Positions 27,206 to 37,468 of a DNA stretch of 64,000 bases are shown here, piece by piece. A program made the position numbers and the translations under genes. Positions within the stretch are counted from its first letter, which is position 1. Each line of letters begins with the position of its first letter. The notes below the pieces were generated by a model. It had not been told where the DNA came from. It saw only the letters and a list, made by a program, of their open reading frames with translations, and searched no databases. Origin of the DNA: Paracoccus marcusii (lineage in GTDB: Bacteria; Pseudomonadota; Alphaproteobacteria; Rhodobacterales; Rhodobacteraceae); contig NZ_CP117466.1 of assembly GCF_028621715.1 (NCBI RefSeq), positions 246,001 to 310,000 on the forward strand, read 5' to 3'.

Positions 27206-28597
27206 CTATTTGCCCATCATCAACTCGTCCTCGCCGCGCATCCCGCCGACGACCCCAAGCGACTTCAGCTTGCGGTGCAGCGCGCTGCGCTCCATGCCGA
27301 CGAACTGCGCGGTGCGGCTGATGTTGCCGCCGAACCGATTGATCTGGGCGACCAGGTATTCGCGCTCGAACAGCTCGCGCGCCTCGCGCAGCGCCATCGC
27401 GGTGACCGACGGCCCCAGGCTCAGCGTGTCGCTGTTGTCCGGGGTGGCCCCCTGCGGCTCCAGCTCGGACGGCAGGATCGGCCCGTGGCTTTCCGCCAGG
27501 ATCAGCACGCGTTCGATCACGTTGCGCAGCTGGCGGATGTTGCCGGGCCAGCGCATCGATTGCAGCGCGGCCACGGTCTCCTCGGGCAGATCGCGCGGCG
27601 TCAGGCCCTGGTTCTTGTGGAACTGCTCGATGAAATGGCGCGCCAGGGCCGCGATGTCGTCGCGCCGGTCGGCCAGGGACGGCACCGCGATGGGCACCAC
27701 GTTCAGCCGGTCGAACAGCTCCTGCCGGAACCGGCCGGCGGCGATTTCCGCCACCAGGTCGCGGTTCGTCGACGACAGCACCCGCAGGTCGACCCGTACC
27801 TTGTCCGCGCCGCCCGCGCGCACGAACTGCTGTTCGGTCAGCACGCGCAGGATCTTGGGCTGGGTGCCCATGGGCATGTCGCCCACCTCGTCGAAATAGA
27901 TGATGCCGCCATGCGCCTGCTCCAACAGGCCCGGCTCGATCCCGCGTTCGGGGGATTCGCGGCCGAACAGCACCTCCTCCATGCGCTCGGGCTCGATCGT
28001 GGCACAGGGGACGGTGACGAAGGGCGCCGACGCGCGCGGGCTGTGCGCGTGGATATAGCGCGCGGCGCTCTCCTTGCCGGTGCCGGGTTCGCCCGCCAGC
28101 ATCACCCGGCCGTTGGACCGCGCCACCTTGTCCAGCGCGTCGCGCAGCCGCTTGAAGGCCGCGGACTGGCCCAGCATGTCGGCCACGCGGTCGCCGCCGC
28201 GCCGCAGGCTGCTGTTTTCGCGGCGCAGGCGGGCGGTCTCCATCGCGCGGTTGATGACGACCATCAGCTGGTCGATGTTGAAGGGCTTCTCGATGAAATC
28301 GTACGCCCCCTGCTTGATCGCGGCGACCGCGATCTCGATGTTGCCATGCCCCGAGATGATGATGACCGGCACGTCGGGATTGTTGCGCTTGACCTGTTTC
28401 AGGATGTCGATCCCGTCCATGCGGCTGTCCTTCAGCCAGATGTCCAGGATCATCAGCGATGGCTCGCGGTCGTTCAGGGCCGCCACGGCCTCGTCCGAAT
28501 TCGCGGCCATGCGGGTGTCAAAGCCCTCGTCGCGCAGGATGTCGGCGATCAGTTCGCGGATGTCGCGTTCATCATCGACGATCAGGATGTCGTTCAT
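27206..28597 (-). CDS. ntrX: Nitrogen assimilation response regulator NtrX (no GAFTGA motif)
   Basis: This 463-residue regulator has a receiver domain with the phospho-acceptor Asp52 (LMILDIW), an AAA+ domain with Walker A AGEPGTGKESAA and Walker B GIIYFDEVGDMP, and a C-terminal helix-turn-helix (GGNISRTAQFVGMERSALHRK). The sigma-54-contacting GAFTGA loop is absent: the sequence runs from LFGRESPERGIEPG to LLEQAHGG. This is a known trait of many alphaproteobacterial NtrX proteins, which act at sigma-70 promoters or as repressors. Its ATG overlaps the ntrY stop by four bases. Confidence 0.95.
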   Translation of the reverse strand: MNDILIVDDERDIRELIADILRDEGFDTRMAANSDEAVAALNDREPSLMILDIWLKDSRMDGIDILKQVKRNNPDVPVIIISGHGNIEIAVAAIKQGAYDFIEKPFNIDQLMVVINRAMETARLRRENSSLRRGGDRVADMLGQSAAFKRLRDALDKVARSNGRVMLAGEPGTGKESAARYIHAHSPRASAPFVTVPCATIEPERMEEVLFGRESPERGIEPGLLEQAHGGIIYFDEVGDMPMGTQPKILRVLTEQQFVRAGGADKVRVDLRVLSSTNRDLVAEIAAGRFRQELFDRLNVVPIAVPSLADRRDDIAALARHFIEQFHKNQGLTPRDLPEETVAALQSMRWPGNIRQLRNVIERVLILAESHGPILPSELEPQGATPDNSDTLSLGPSVTAMALREARELFEREYLVAQINRFGGNISRTAQFVGMERSALHRKLKSLGVVGGMRGEDELMMGK

Positions 28598-30864
28598 GGT
28601 GTCGCCTCGTCTTTTTCTTGTCTGCTCTTGGTCTTGGGCCCCCGCACGGGATGGCGTTCGCGGGGCAGCCGGATCTCGGCCATGGCGCCCGGCGGATCGG
28701 GCGCATCGGTCAGGGACAGGCTGCCGCCATGTTCCTCGACGATCTTCTTGACGATGGGCAGGCCCAGCCCGGTGCCGTGGCTTTTCAGCGTCACATAGGG
28801 TTCGAACAGCCGCGACCGGTCGGCGGGCAGGCCCGGCCCGGTATCGGTGATGCGGATGCAGACGGATTCGGGCTGCACCTCCAGCGCGACGGCGATCTTC
28901 GGCGTCCAGCCGGGGATCGCCTGCGCGGCCTGTTCGTCGATGGCCTCTCCGGCGTTCTTCAGCAGGTTGGTCAGCGCCTGGCGCATCATCCCCGCGTCGC
29001 AGTCGACGATCACCGGCTCCTCCGGGATGTCGCGGACGATGGTGGCGTGCAGGGCATCCTGCTGCAACAGCAGCACCTGGCGCAGCAGCGCGGCCAGGTC
29101 GGTCTCGGCCCGGTCGGGTTCGGGCATCCGGGCAAAGCGGCTGAACTCGTCCACGATCCGGCGCAGGTCGTTCGTCTGGCGGATGATCACCTCGGTGTAT
29201 TGGTCCAGCGCGGCGCGGTCGCCCTCGGCCGCCAGCGGGCCGAACTTGCGGCGCAGGCGTTCGGCGGACAGCTGGATGGGCGTCAGCGGGTTCTTGATCT
29301 CGTGGGCCACGCGGCGGGCGACGTCTCCCCAGGCGGCCATCCGCTGCGCGCTGACCAGCTCGGTCACGTCGTCGAAGGCCACCACGTATCCCTCCAGCGC
29401 GCCGTCCGCGCCGCGGCGCACGGCCATGCGGACCAAGAGGCTCTCCACCCGGCCCTCGCGCATCAGGCGGACCTCGTCCTGGATCGTCTCGGCGACCGAG
29501 GCGGACAGGCGCGCGAACAGCGGCGCGAATTCCGGCACCACCTCGGACAGCAGGGCGTCGATGTCGCGTTTCGCATCCAGCCCCAGAAGCCGGCTGGCCG
29601 AGCGGTTGACGAAGTCGATCTCTCCGGCCGCGTCCAGCCCGATGACCCCCGAGGTGACCGAGGTCAGCACGTTGTCGAACAGCCGCCGCTGGTCATCGGA
29701 CAGGCGATAGCTCTCGACCAGCTCCTCGCGCTGCGTCTTCAGCTGACGGGTCATGCGGTTGAAGGCCTGACCCAAGGTCTGGATCTCGTCTCCGGTGCGG
29801 ACCTCGGGGACCTGCACGTCCAGATCGCCGCGCCCCACGCGGTCGGTCGCCTGCGCCAGAAGGCCGATGGGCCGCGACAGGCGCGAAGCGAACCACAGCC
29901 CCAGCCAGATCGCCGCCGCCACCAGCAGCAGCGCAAAGCCCAGATAGACCAGCGAAAACTCCAACAGGACCTGGCTGCGCATCGCCTCCAGCTGGCGGTA
30001 ATCGCCCGCGGTCGCCCGCGTGTCGTCCACCAGCCCCAACAGGTCGCCATCCACGTCGCGTGTCACGTACAGGTATCGGTCGGCCAGCGGCGGCAGCGCG
30101 ACAAGCGCCCGGAACTCGTCATTCGCCCAATCCTCGATCAGGGCGATGCCGTCGGCCTGCGCGCGGTCCAGCTGGTCGGCACCCGGCGCCTCGTACCAGA
30201 ACAGATAGCTCCGCTCGCCCCGGGCGCGGATCTCTCCGGCGCCATTGATGATATAGGCTTCGCGCAGGCCACGCTGGATCAGGCCCTGGCCCTGCACCAG
30301 CAGCTCGCGCATCTCTCCGTCCTCGATCAGGGGATTGGCGCGCCCTGCACGGGTCAGGATGCTGGCCAGCGCGCGCGCATCCTCGGTCAGATCGCCGCGA
30401 TGTTCCGCGTGATAGGCCTCGGCCGCGGCCTGGGACGTGGTCACGACCTGCTGCACGCGGTCGGAGAACCAGCCCTCCAGCCCGATGTTGACCAGAAATC
30501 CCGCGAACAGCGCGACCAGCACTGTGGGCACCAGCGCCAGCCCGCCAAAGATCGCGACCAGCCGCGCATGCAGGCGCGATGCGGGCGCCGTGCTGCGCCG
30601 GGCCGAGATCAGCCGCGCCATGCGCGCGACGATGAACCCGATCAGCACGATCAGAAAGGCCAGGTCCGCCAGCAGGACCACCCGCAGGGTCGCGCCCTGC
30701 ATGCCCCGCCCGAACGGCCCCATCACCGCCAGCGTCGCCACGGCCAGCGCCACGCCCGACAGCACGATGCCCCAGGTCAGCGCCCCGCGCCACGGTCGGG
30801 GCAATCGGATACGGGCCAGCCTGTCCCAGCTGAGCCCCGATGCCAAACCTGCCATATCCCCCAC
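28594..30864 (-). CDS. ntrY: Nitrogen regulation sensor histidine kinase NtrY
   Basis: This 756-residue membrane kinase has N-terminal transmembrane helices (first about residues 30-100), a periplasmic sensor segment, another helix near 315-340, a HAMP linker, a PAS domain (about 385-490), a DHp domain with the phosphorylated histidine in VAHEIKNPLTPIQ, and an ATPase domain with GTGLGLPIVKKI. It pairs with NtrX in nitrogen, redox and envelope control. It follows ntrC after a 64-base gap. Confidence 0.96.
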   Translation of the reverse strand: MGDMAGLASGLSWDRLARIRLPRPWRGALTWGIVLSGVALAVATLAVMGPFGRGMQGATLRVVLLADLAFLIVLIGFIVARMARLISARRSTAPASRLHARLVAIFGGLALVPTVLVALFAGFLVNIGLEGWFSDRVQQVVTTSQAAAEAYHAEHRGDLTEDARALASILTRAGRANPLIEDGEMRELLVQGQGLIQRGLREAYIINGAGEIRARGERSYLFWYEAPGADQLDRAQADGIALIEDWANDEFRALVALPPLADRYLYVTRDVDGDLLGLVDDTRATAGDYRQLEAMRSQVLLEFSLVYLGFALLLVAAAIWLGLWFASRLSRPIGLLAQATDRVGRGDLDVQVPEVRTGDEIQTLGQAFNRMTRQLKTQREELVESYRLSDDQRRLFDNVLTSVTSGVIGLDAAGEIDFVNRSASRLLGLDAKRDIDALLSEVVPEFAPLFARLSASVAETIQDEVRLMREGRVESLLVRMAVRRGADGALEGYVVAFDDVTELVSAQRMAAWGDVARRVAHEIKNPLTPIQLSAERLRRKFGPLAAEGDRAALDQYTEVIIRQTNDLRRIVDEFSRFARMPEPDRAETDLAALLRQVLLLQQDALHATIVRDIPEEPVIVDCDAGMMRQALTNLLKNAGEAIDEQAAQAIPGWTPKIAVALEVQPESVCIRITDTGPGLPADRSRLFEPYVTLKSHGTGLGLPIVKKIVEEHGGSLSLTDAPDPPGAMAEIRLPRERHPVRGPKTKSRQEKDEATP

Positions 30865-30928
30865 TTGCCGTCTTTCGCGGCTTTTGTTGCGGGCGCGCGT
30901 GTCCTTCGCGCTGGTCCCTGTGGCGGTT

Positions 30929-32374
30929 TTACATCAGTTTGCGCCTCCGTGTCACCTCGATATTCAGCTCGGTCAGTTTCTTGCGCAACGTATTGCGGTT
31001 GATCCCCAGCAGATCGGCACAACGCAGCTGGTTTCCCCCGGTCGCATCCAGCGCCACCTGCAGCAGCGGGCGTTCCACCTCGCGCAGGATGCGGTCATAG
31101 AGGCCCGGCGGCGGCAGCGCGTCGCCATGCAGGTCGAAATAGCGCTGCAGATGCGCCTCGACCGAATCCGACAGGCGCGATCCGACCTGGGGCAGGCTGA
31201 CGACGCCCGCGGGTTCGGGCGCGGGGGCCAGCGCCGATACCGGCGCCGCCGCGGGGGTGCGGTGGCCCGACTGCTGGGACAGCGCCTCGCGCATCTCGGC
31301 GGTGCTGATCGCGGGGCCGCTGGCGGTCAGGGCCAGGCGGCGCATCATGTTCTCCAGCTCGCGGACGTTGCCCGGGAACGGATGGGCGCGCAGCATGGCG
31401 GCCGCATCGTCCGACAGCATCCGCTCCGGCAGGCCCTGCGCGGCGGCACGGGCCAGCAGATGCGCCGCCAGCGGCAGGATGTCGTCCACCCGCGCGCGCA
31501 GGGGCGGCACGCTGACGGTGACGCCCGCCAGGCGGTAATACAGGTCCGACCGCAACCGGCCCGCCGCCACGTCAGCCTGCGGATCGGACCCGGTGGTCGC
31601 CACGATGCGGGGCGCATGGGCGCGGTCGGGGCCGGCCTCCATCGTCTCGATCAGGCCGATCAGGCGGGCCTGCGCGCCTGTGTCGAACCCCGCCGGGCTC
31701 TCAATGATGATCGTGCCGCCGCGGGCCTTGTCGGCGGCGCGCGCGATCGCCTCCTCGGTCGCGTCGGACGAGGTCAGGACCGCAAGCCCCCGATCGCGCC
31801 GGTCCGACAGCTCGTGAAAGCTGCGCGCGATGGTGGTCTTGCCCACCCCCGCCTCTCCGGCGATGATCACCGGCAGGTCGGCGTTCAGCACCCGCGCGAC
31901 CATGCGGAACAGCGCCTGCATCGACGGCGCATGGCCGATCAGCGGCATGGCCGGGTCCGCCGCCTCGCGCGGGGCGGGCAGCGGTTCGGGGATCGGGTCG
32001 GACTTGCGCGGGCGGCGCGACAGGGCCTGGTTCGCCTTGGACATCAGGTCCGGAAGATCGAAGGGCTTGGGCAGGTATTCGAACGCCTCGGCCTCGGTCG
32101 CGCGGATCGCGGTGACGATGGTGTTCTGGGCCGAGATCACGATCACCGGCAGGTCTGGCCGCGCCTCGCGGATGGCGGGGATGCGGTCGATGCCGTTGCC
32201 GTCGGGCATCATCACGTCGGTGATGACCAGGTCGCCGCGCCCCTCCTCGACCCATTTCAGCAGCTGTGCCAGGCTGCCCGTGGCGTGGACGCGGCATCCA
32301 GCGCGGGTCAGCGCCTGCGTCAGCACCGTGCGGATGGTGCGATCGTCGTCAGCAATCAGAACGGTGCCGTCCAT
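30929..32374 (-). CDS. ntrC: Nitrogen response regulator NtrC with degenerate AAA+ domain
   Basis: This 481-residue NtrC-type regulator has a receiver domain (Asp53 in VITDVMMPDG), an AAA+ region and a FIS-type helix-turn-helix (LLGINRNTLRKKLTEL). The GAFTGA loop is missing and the Walker B site reads GGTIIIESPAG, lacking the usual DE pair; Walker A (IAGEAGVGKTTIA) is kept. Rhodobacter capsulatus NtrC likewise lacks GAFTGA and activates sigma-70 RNA polymerase, so the same is expected here. It lies 12 bases after ntrB. Confidence 0.95.
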   Translation of the reverse strand: MDGTVLIADDDRTIRTVLTQALTRAGCRVHATGSLAQLLKWVEEGRGDLVITDVMMPDGNGIDRIPAIREARPDLPVIVISAQNTIVTAIRATEAEAFEYLPKPFDLPDLMSKANQALSRRPRKSDPIPEPLPAPREAADPAMPLIGHAPSMQALFRMVARVLNADLPVIIAGEAGVGKTTIARSFHELSDRRDRGLAVLTSSDATEEAIARAADKARGGTIIIESPAGFDTGAQARLIGLIETMEAGPDRAHAPRIVATTGSDPQADVAAGRLRSDLYYRLAGVTVSVPPLRARVDDILPLAAHLLARAAAQGLPERMLSDDAAAMLRAHPFPGNVRELENMMRRLALTASGPAISTAEMREALSQQSGHRTPAAAPVSALAPAPEPAGVVSLPQVGSRLSDSVEAHLQRYFDLHGDALPPPGLYDRILREVERPLLQVALDATGGNQLRCADLLGINRNTLRKKLTELNIEVTRRRKLM

Positions 32375-32386
32375 GGGTTCAGGTCC

Positions 32387-33499
32387 TTATGCCTTGGGCA
32401 GGGAGATGCGGAACACGGTGCGACCGGGGCGGCTGTCCACCCGGATCAGCGCGCCGTGGTCGGTGATGATCTTGCTGACCAGCGCCAGGCCCAGCCCGGT
32501 GCCGTTCTCGCGGCCCGAGACAAAGGGCTCGAACACCTGGTCGGCGATGGCCGGGGGGAAACCGGGGCCGTTGTCCTCGATCTCGATCTGCAGGGGCAGC
32601 GGGCGGCCCGTGGGATCGGTCTCGTCGGGGGGACGGCGCAGCGTGTGGTCGTAATGGGTGCGCAGGCGGATCGCGCCGCCGGCCTTGCCGTCCAGCGCCT
32701 CGGACGCGTTCTTGACCAGGTTCAGGCAGACCTGCACCAGCTGGTCCGCATCCGCCAGCGCCGCAGGCAGCGAGGGGTCGTAATCGGTCACGATCTGCAC
32801 GTCGCGCGCAAAGCCCGCCTTGGCCGACCGGCGCACCTGTTCCAGCACGTCGTGCACGTTCAGCGCCGACAGGCGCGGGGCCGAGGTGTCGCCGAACCGT
32901 TCGACCTGGTCCAGAAGCGCCACGATACGGCGCGATTCCGCGACGATCATCTCGGCCATCTCGCGGTCCTCGGGGGTGGCGTTCATGGCCATCAGCTGGG
33001 CCGCGCCACGGATGCCCGCCAGGGGGTTCTTGATCTCGTGGGCCAGCATCTCGGCCATGCCGATGGCGCTGCGGGCGGCGCTGCGGACATGGCGGGCCTG
33101 GTGCGCGCCATCATCGTCCTGCGGCACGATCAGCAGCGACACCGACCCGCCGGCCCCGTCCGCGGGCCCCGCATGCACGGCCGCCCGCCGCGCCTGGTGG
33201 TTGCCGGTCCGGTCGCCGATCTCGAACTGGACGCTGGTCTGGTACAGCGCCTCCTCGCTGGCGCGCACGCGGGCCAGCAGCGGCCCCAGGCCGGGCTGTA
33301 GGCGCAGGCGCATCGACATCTCGTCCCCGTCCAGTGCGCGGCCCAGGGTCGAGTTGCGCGACAGGTTCAGCCAGATCTCGGCGGCGTCGTTCATCGCGGC
33401 CACGCGTCCGTCGGCGTCCAGGATCAGCGCGGGCAGCGGCAGCGCCGCCCAGCCCGGTCCGGGGGCCGCCTCACGGAAATCGCGCGGCCGAGGCGTCAT
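32387..33499 (-). CDS. ntrB: Nitrogen regulation histidine kinase NtrB
   Basis: This 370-residue cytoplasmic kinase has an N-terminal PAS domain (LPALILDADGRVAAMNDAAE), a DHp helix with the active histidine in LAHEIKNPLAGIRGAAQ, and an ATPase domain with NLVKNASEAL (N box) and NGTGLGLALVSKI. It phosphorylates NtrC when nitrogen is limiting, under PII control. The ATG at 33499 overlaps the dusB stop (ATGA); a longer upstream frame is not coding. Confidence 0.96.
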   Translation of the reverse strand: MTPRPRDFREAAPGPGWAALPLPALILDADGRVAAMNDAAEIWLNLSRNSTLGRALDGDEMSMRLRLQPGLGPLLARVRASEEALYQTSVQFEIGDRTGNHQARRAAVHAGPADGAGGSVSLLIVPQDDDGAHQARHVRSAARSAIGMAEMLAHEIKNPLAGIRGAAQLMAMNATPEDREMAEMIVAESRRIVALLDQVERFGDTSAPRLSALNVHDVLEQVRRSAKAGFARDVQIVTDYDPSLPAALADADQLVQVCLNLVKNASEALDGKAGGAIRLRTHYDHTLRRPPDETDPTGRPLPLQIEIEDNGPGFPPAIADQVFEPFVSGRENGTGLGLALVSKIITDHGALIRVDSRPGRTVFRISLPKA

Positions 33500-34497
33500 G
33501 CAGCCACCCCCGCGGCATCGCCGAAGGCGCGGGCGATCAGGTCCAGGGTCGCGCGGGGCGTGTCGGCCCGCATCATCTGGTCGCGCAGCGGGGCGCCGTT
33601 CGCATCGGCATACCAGCCCAGATGCTTGCGCGCGACGCGCAGGCCCAGATCGGTGCCATAGAAGTCCAGGATGTCCTCGTAATGCTCGGCCACCAGATCG
33701 GCCAGCGCCGCGCCCTGCGGCACGTCGGGCGCGGGCGTGCCCCACAGATCATGCGCGATCTGCGCCAGGATCCAGGGCCGCCCCTGGGCGCCGCGACCGA
33801 CCATCACCGCATCCGCCCCCGACGCCGCCAGGGCCGCACGGGCGCTGGCGGCATCGACGACGTCGCCATTGGCCACCAGCGGCGGGCGCGCCGGCAGGTC
33901 GGCCACGGCGCGGATCGCGGACCAGTCGGCCTGCCCCTTGTAGAACTGCGCCCGCGTGCGTCCATGCACGGTCAGCATCGCGACCCCCGCATCGCGCGCC
34001 CGCGCCGCCAGATCGGCCGCGTTCAGGCAGTCGTCGTCCCAGCCCAGCCGCATCTTCAGCGTGACGGGCACGTCGACCGCCCCCACGACCGCATCGACCA
34101 GCGTCATCGCGTGATCCAGGTCGCGCATCAGCGCCGCGCCGGACAGCCCGCCGGTGACCTTCTTGGCGGGGCAGCCCATGTTGATGTCGATGACACGCGC
34201 CCCCATGCCGGCCACGATGCGCGCGGTCTCGGCCATCGGTGCGGCTTCGCGGCCCGCGATCTGGACGCTGACGGGCAGCGCCCCTTCGGTCAGCGCCTTG
34301 GCGCGCACGGCGGCACGGGTCGACGGGCGCGGCGTCACCATCTCGGTCGAGGCGACCATCTCGGACACCATCAGGCCCGCGCCGAACCGCGCGACCGCGC
34401 GGCGGCAGGGGACATCGGTGATCCCGGCCATCGGCGCCAGGAAGACCGGCGGGCCAAGAGGTGTGTCACCAAGCATGATCGGGTCGGGCAATCGCAT
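33496..34497 (-). CDS. dusB: tRNA-dihydrouridine synthase DusB (NifR3)
   Basis: This 333-residue FMN enzyme reduces uridine in tRNA. It shows the GPPVFLAPMAGITDVPCR motif, the catalytic cysteine in DINMGCPAKKVTG, and the GDVVDAASARAAL and MVGRGAQGRPW flavin-binding regions. The ATG at 34497 has an AAGGAAC ribosome-binding site. As nifR3, it is the traditional first gene of the ntrBC operon in alphaproteobacteria. Confidence 0.96.
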   Translation of the reverse strand: MRLPDPIMLGDTPLGPPVFLAPMAGITDVPCRRAVARFGAGLMVSEMVASTEMVTPRPSTRAAVRAKALTEGALPVSVQIAGREAAPMAETARIVAGMGARVIDINMGCPAKKVTGGLSGAALMRDLDHAMTLVDAVVGAVDVPVTLKMRLGWDDDCLNAADLAARARDAGVAMLTVHGRTRAQFYKGQADWSAIRAVADLPARPPLVANGDVVDAASARAALAASGADAVMVGRGAQGRPWILAQIAHDLWGTPAPDVPQGAALADLVAEHYEDILDFYGTDLGLRVARKHLGWYADANGAPLRDQMMRADTPRATLDLIARAFGDAAGVAA

Positions 34498-34738
34498 GTT
34501 CTGTTCCTTCACCCCGGGGCAGACCGCCCGCAAGAACGGCAGGGGGCGGCTGGCCTGCCCAAATCGCAGGCGCGTCCCGGTTGCCTGCAAACCGGGCATG
34601 TTGCAATCATCTTAAGCAGACCGCGCGCCAAGGCTGCAAGCGGGCCGATGTCGCAACCGGAACCGGAAGCGACGTGGACGGTGGTGGCGGCGGGGCCTGC
34701 GTCGTGCTTGGATGGGCGCGGAAATGCAAGGGGGTGCC

Positions 34739-36121
34739 ATGTTTCTGTCGGTGTTCGATCTGTTCAAGCTGGGGGTGGGGCCCTCCTCCTCGCACACGAT
34801 GGGGCCGATGGTGGCCGGCCAGCGGTTCCTCGACTCCCTGCGGGTGCAGCCGTTCCGCGCGCATGGGCTGCGCGCCAGCCTGCATGGCAGCCTGGCCTTC
34901 ACCGGCAAGGGACACGCAACCGACCGCGCGACGATCCTGGGTCTTGCGGGCTTCACCCCCGCCAGCATGGACATGGACGCGGCCGAGGCCGCGCTGGCCC
35001 GCAACCGAGAGACCCGCCTGCTGGAACCGCAGGGGCTGGGCCCGCTGGTCTTCGACCCCGAACGCGACCTGCGGTTCGATTACGACCACACCCTGCCCGG
35101 CCATGCCAACGGCATGACCCTGTCGGCGACCGACGCGCAGGGCGACGTGATCTATCACCAGATCTACTACTCGATCGGCGGCGGCTTCGTGATGACCGAC
35201 CAGGAGCTGGCCGACAAGGCGGGCGCGGTGCGCAGCGATGCCACGTCCAGCGTGCCCTATCCCTTTGCCAGCGCGGCCGAGATGCTGGAGATGGCCCAGG
35301 CCTCGGGCAAGTCCATCGCCCGCATGAAGGAGGCCAACGAGCTGTGCTTTCGGTCCCGTCCCGACATGCTGGCGGGGCTGGACCGCATCTGGACCGCGAT
35401 GCGCGACTGCATGGATCGCGGCCTGTCGACGGACGGCGTCCTGCCCGGCGGGCTGCACGTGCGTCGGCGCGCGCGCGCGATCCACGCCAAGCTGGTCGAG
35501 GAACGCGGCCTGAACATGACCGCGCCCCATGTCATCAACGACTGGATGTCGGCCTATGCGATGGCCGTGAACGAGGAGAACGCCGCCGGCGGTCAGGTCG
35601 TCACCGCACCCACGAACGGCGCCGCCGGCACGGTGCCCGCGGTGATCCGCTATTGGTTGGACCATGTGCCGGGCGCGTCCGAACGGCTGTTGCCCGATTT
35701 CCTGCTGACGGCGGCGGCGGTGGGCGGGCTGATCAAGCACAATGCCTCGATCTCGGGCGCGGAATGCGGCTGCCAGGCCGAGGTCGGATCGGCCGCCGCG
35801 ATGGCCGCCGCGGGCCTGGCCGCCGTCCTGGGCGGCACCCCCCAGCAGGTCGAGAACGCCGCCGAGATCGCGCTGGAGCATCACCTGGGCATGACCTGCG
35901 ACCCGGTGCGCGGCCTGGTCCAGGTGCCCTGCATCGAGCGGAACGGGCTGGGCGCGATCAAGGCCGTGGCGGCCGCCAGCCTGGCGCTGCGCGGCGACGG
36001 CAGCCACATCGTGCCCCTGGACGCCGCCATCGAGACGATGCGCCAGACCGGCCGCGACATGTCCGAGAAGTACAAGGAGACGTCGCTTGGCGGCTTGGCC
36101 GTGAACGTCCCGAACTGCTAG
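34739..36121 (+). CDS. sdaA: L-serine ammonia-lyase (single-chain, iron-sulfur)
   Basis: This 460-residue enzyme deaminates L-serine to pyruvate. The N-terminal domain ([20 protein letters not shown]) binds substrate, and the C-terminal alpha domain carries the 4Fe-4S cysteines around [12 protein letters not shown], with a further cysteine in [19 protein letters not shown]. The AAGGGGG ribosome-binding site supports the ATG at 34739. It ends with TAG inside a CTAG that also holds the stop of the convergent HWE kinase. The promoter lies in the 240-base divergent region shared with dusB. Confidence 0.96.
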   Translation: MFLSVFDLFKLGVGPSSSHTMGPMVAGQRFLDSLRVQPFRAHGLRASLHGSLAFTGKGHATDRATILGLAGFTPASMDMDAAEAALARNRETRLLEPQGLGPLVFDPERDLRFDYDHTLPGHANGMTLSATDAQGDVIYHQIYYSIGGGFVMTDQELADKAGAVRSDATSSVPYPFASAAEMLEMAQASGKSIARMKEANELCFRSRPDMLAGLDRIWTAMRDCMDRGLSTDGVLPGGLHVRRRARAIHAKLVEERGLNMTAPHVINDWMSAYAMAVNEENAAGGQVVTAPTNGAAGTVPAVIRYWLDHVPGASERLLPDFLLTAAAVGGLIKHNASISGAECGCQAEVGSAAAMAAAGLAAVLGGTPQQVENAAEIALEHHLGMTCDPVRGLVQVPCIERNGLGAIKAVAAASLALRGDGSHIVPLDAAIETMRQTGRDMSEKYKETSLGGLAVNVPNC

Positions 36122-37209
36122 GGGGTCAGCTGCCCGCGCAGCGTGTAATGCAGGCCCTGGGGCAGGAATTCGGCCTGCCCCTCGCCGTTGAAATAGGCCG
36201 GGACGATCATGTTCACCAGGCGCGACCCGAACCCTTCGCGCGTGGGCGCGGCCACGACCTGACCGCCGGTCTCCTGCCAGTCCAGCGCGAAGTCGTCGCC
36301 CATGACCGACCAGGTCAGGTCGACCATGCCCAGCGGGCTGGCCAGCGCGCCGTATTTTGCCGCATTCGTCGCCAGTTCGTACAAGGCCAGCGACAGGCCG
36401 ACTGCCTGCTGGCTGCTCAGCGGCACGGGCGGGCCGGACAGGCGGATGCGGTCGTTCCCGACCAGATGGGCACCAATGGATCGGGCCATCACCTCGGTGA
36501 TGTCGGCGCTTTCGCCCAGGCCCGTGAACAGACCCTGTGCCTTGGCCAGCGCCATGATGCGCGCGCCGACCGTGTCGCGGGCCTCCTGGATGCTGGTCGC
36601 GTTGCGCAGGCTGGAGGACACCACGGTCGAGGTCACCGACAGGATGTTCTTGATCCGGTGCAGCAGCTCTTCCTGCATGACCTGCTGGTTGCGGCGCGCC
36701 AGCACCAGCGCGGTCATGTCCACGGTGATGTTCATCAGACCCGCCACGCTGCCGTCGTCGTCGTAAAGCGGGCTGTAGCTGAAGGTCCAGAACGTCTCCT
36801 CGTCGAACCCGTTGCGGGTCATGACAAGGCGCATCTCCTCGGAATAGGTGCCACGGCCTGACAGCGTCTGGTCGACCAGCGGCTTGACGTCGTCCCAGAC
36901 ATCCGCCCAGATCTGCTGGAAGGGCTGACCCAGGGCCCGCGCCTCCTTGCGGCCCAGGACGGGCGCATAGGCGTCGTTGTACAGCATGATCAGCTCGGGG
37001 CCCCAGAACATGCAGGACGCGTGCCGCTGCGCCAGCATCATCCGTACCGCGGTCGTCAGCGCGACCGACCAGCCCGAGATCGGCCCCAGGGGCGTGGTCT
37101 GCCAGTCAAAGTTTCCGGTCGCACGCGCCATCGGCCCGTCGTCCCAGGAAAATCGCGCCGATTCGGGCCGCGCGGCGGGGCCCCGGGCGTGCTGTGCCGA
37201 TCCCGTCAT
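36118..37209 (-). CDS. PAS domain HWE-family histidine kinase
   Basis: This 363-residue cytoplasmic kinase has an N-terminal PAS/GAF-like sensor (SWDDGPMARATGNFDW to DITVDMTALV) and a C-terminal HWE-type kinase domain: HRIKNILSVTSTVV (phospho-histidine), the N box ALYELATNAAKYGAL and the WQETGG signature. HWE kinases often act in general stress or light responses by phosphorylating single-domain regulators. No response regulator is adjacent, so the partner is encoded elsewhere. The ATG at 37209 is the most plausible start, with only a modest ribosome-binding site. Confidence 0.88.
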   Translation of the reverse strand: MTGSAQHARGPAARPESARFSWDDGPMARATGNFDWQTTPLGPISGWSVALTTAVRMMLAQRHASCMFWGPELIMLYNDAYAPVLGRKEARALGQPFQQIWADVWDDVKPLVDQTLSGRGTYSEEMRLVMTRNGFDEETFWTFSYSPLYDDDGSVAGLMNITVDMTALVLARRNQQVMQEELLHRIKNILSVTSTVVSSSLRNATSIQEARDTVGARIMALAKAQGLFTGLGESADITEVMARSIGAHLVGNDRIRLSGPPVPLSSQQAVGLSLALYELATNAAKYGALASPLGMVDLTWSVMGDDFALDWQETGGQVVAAPTREGFGSRLVNMIVPAYFNGEGQAEFLPQGLHYTLRGQLTP

Positions 37210-37468
37210 GTGGGTGCCACCAGAGAGAACATCACCGAAACCTATGCCGGTTCCCGTATGATATTCAACGAATAACCCTCGATGCAGCCGGTTTCGCACC
37301 AATAATCATCATTTATCAACAAGGTGAACCGTCCGGTGCGGCCGATCCATGCGGCGGCGACATGCCGGGACGGGGGCGTGACGCTTGCCCCCTGTGGCTG
37401 CGGTTGCTAACGCTTGGCAGACAGTGATCCCGCGACAAATCCGCCCAGAACCAGAAGGCCAAAGCCCC

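Noticed and set aside
37210..37468. Small genes in the gap between the HWE kinase and the lipoprotein
   Set aside because: Only short frames without ribosome-binding sites; the AT-richer part near 37280-37320 fits a divergent promoter.
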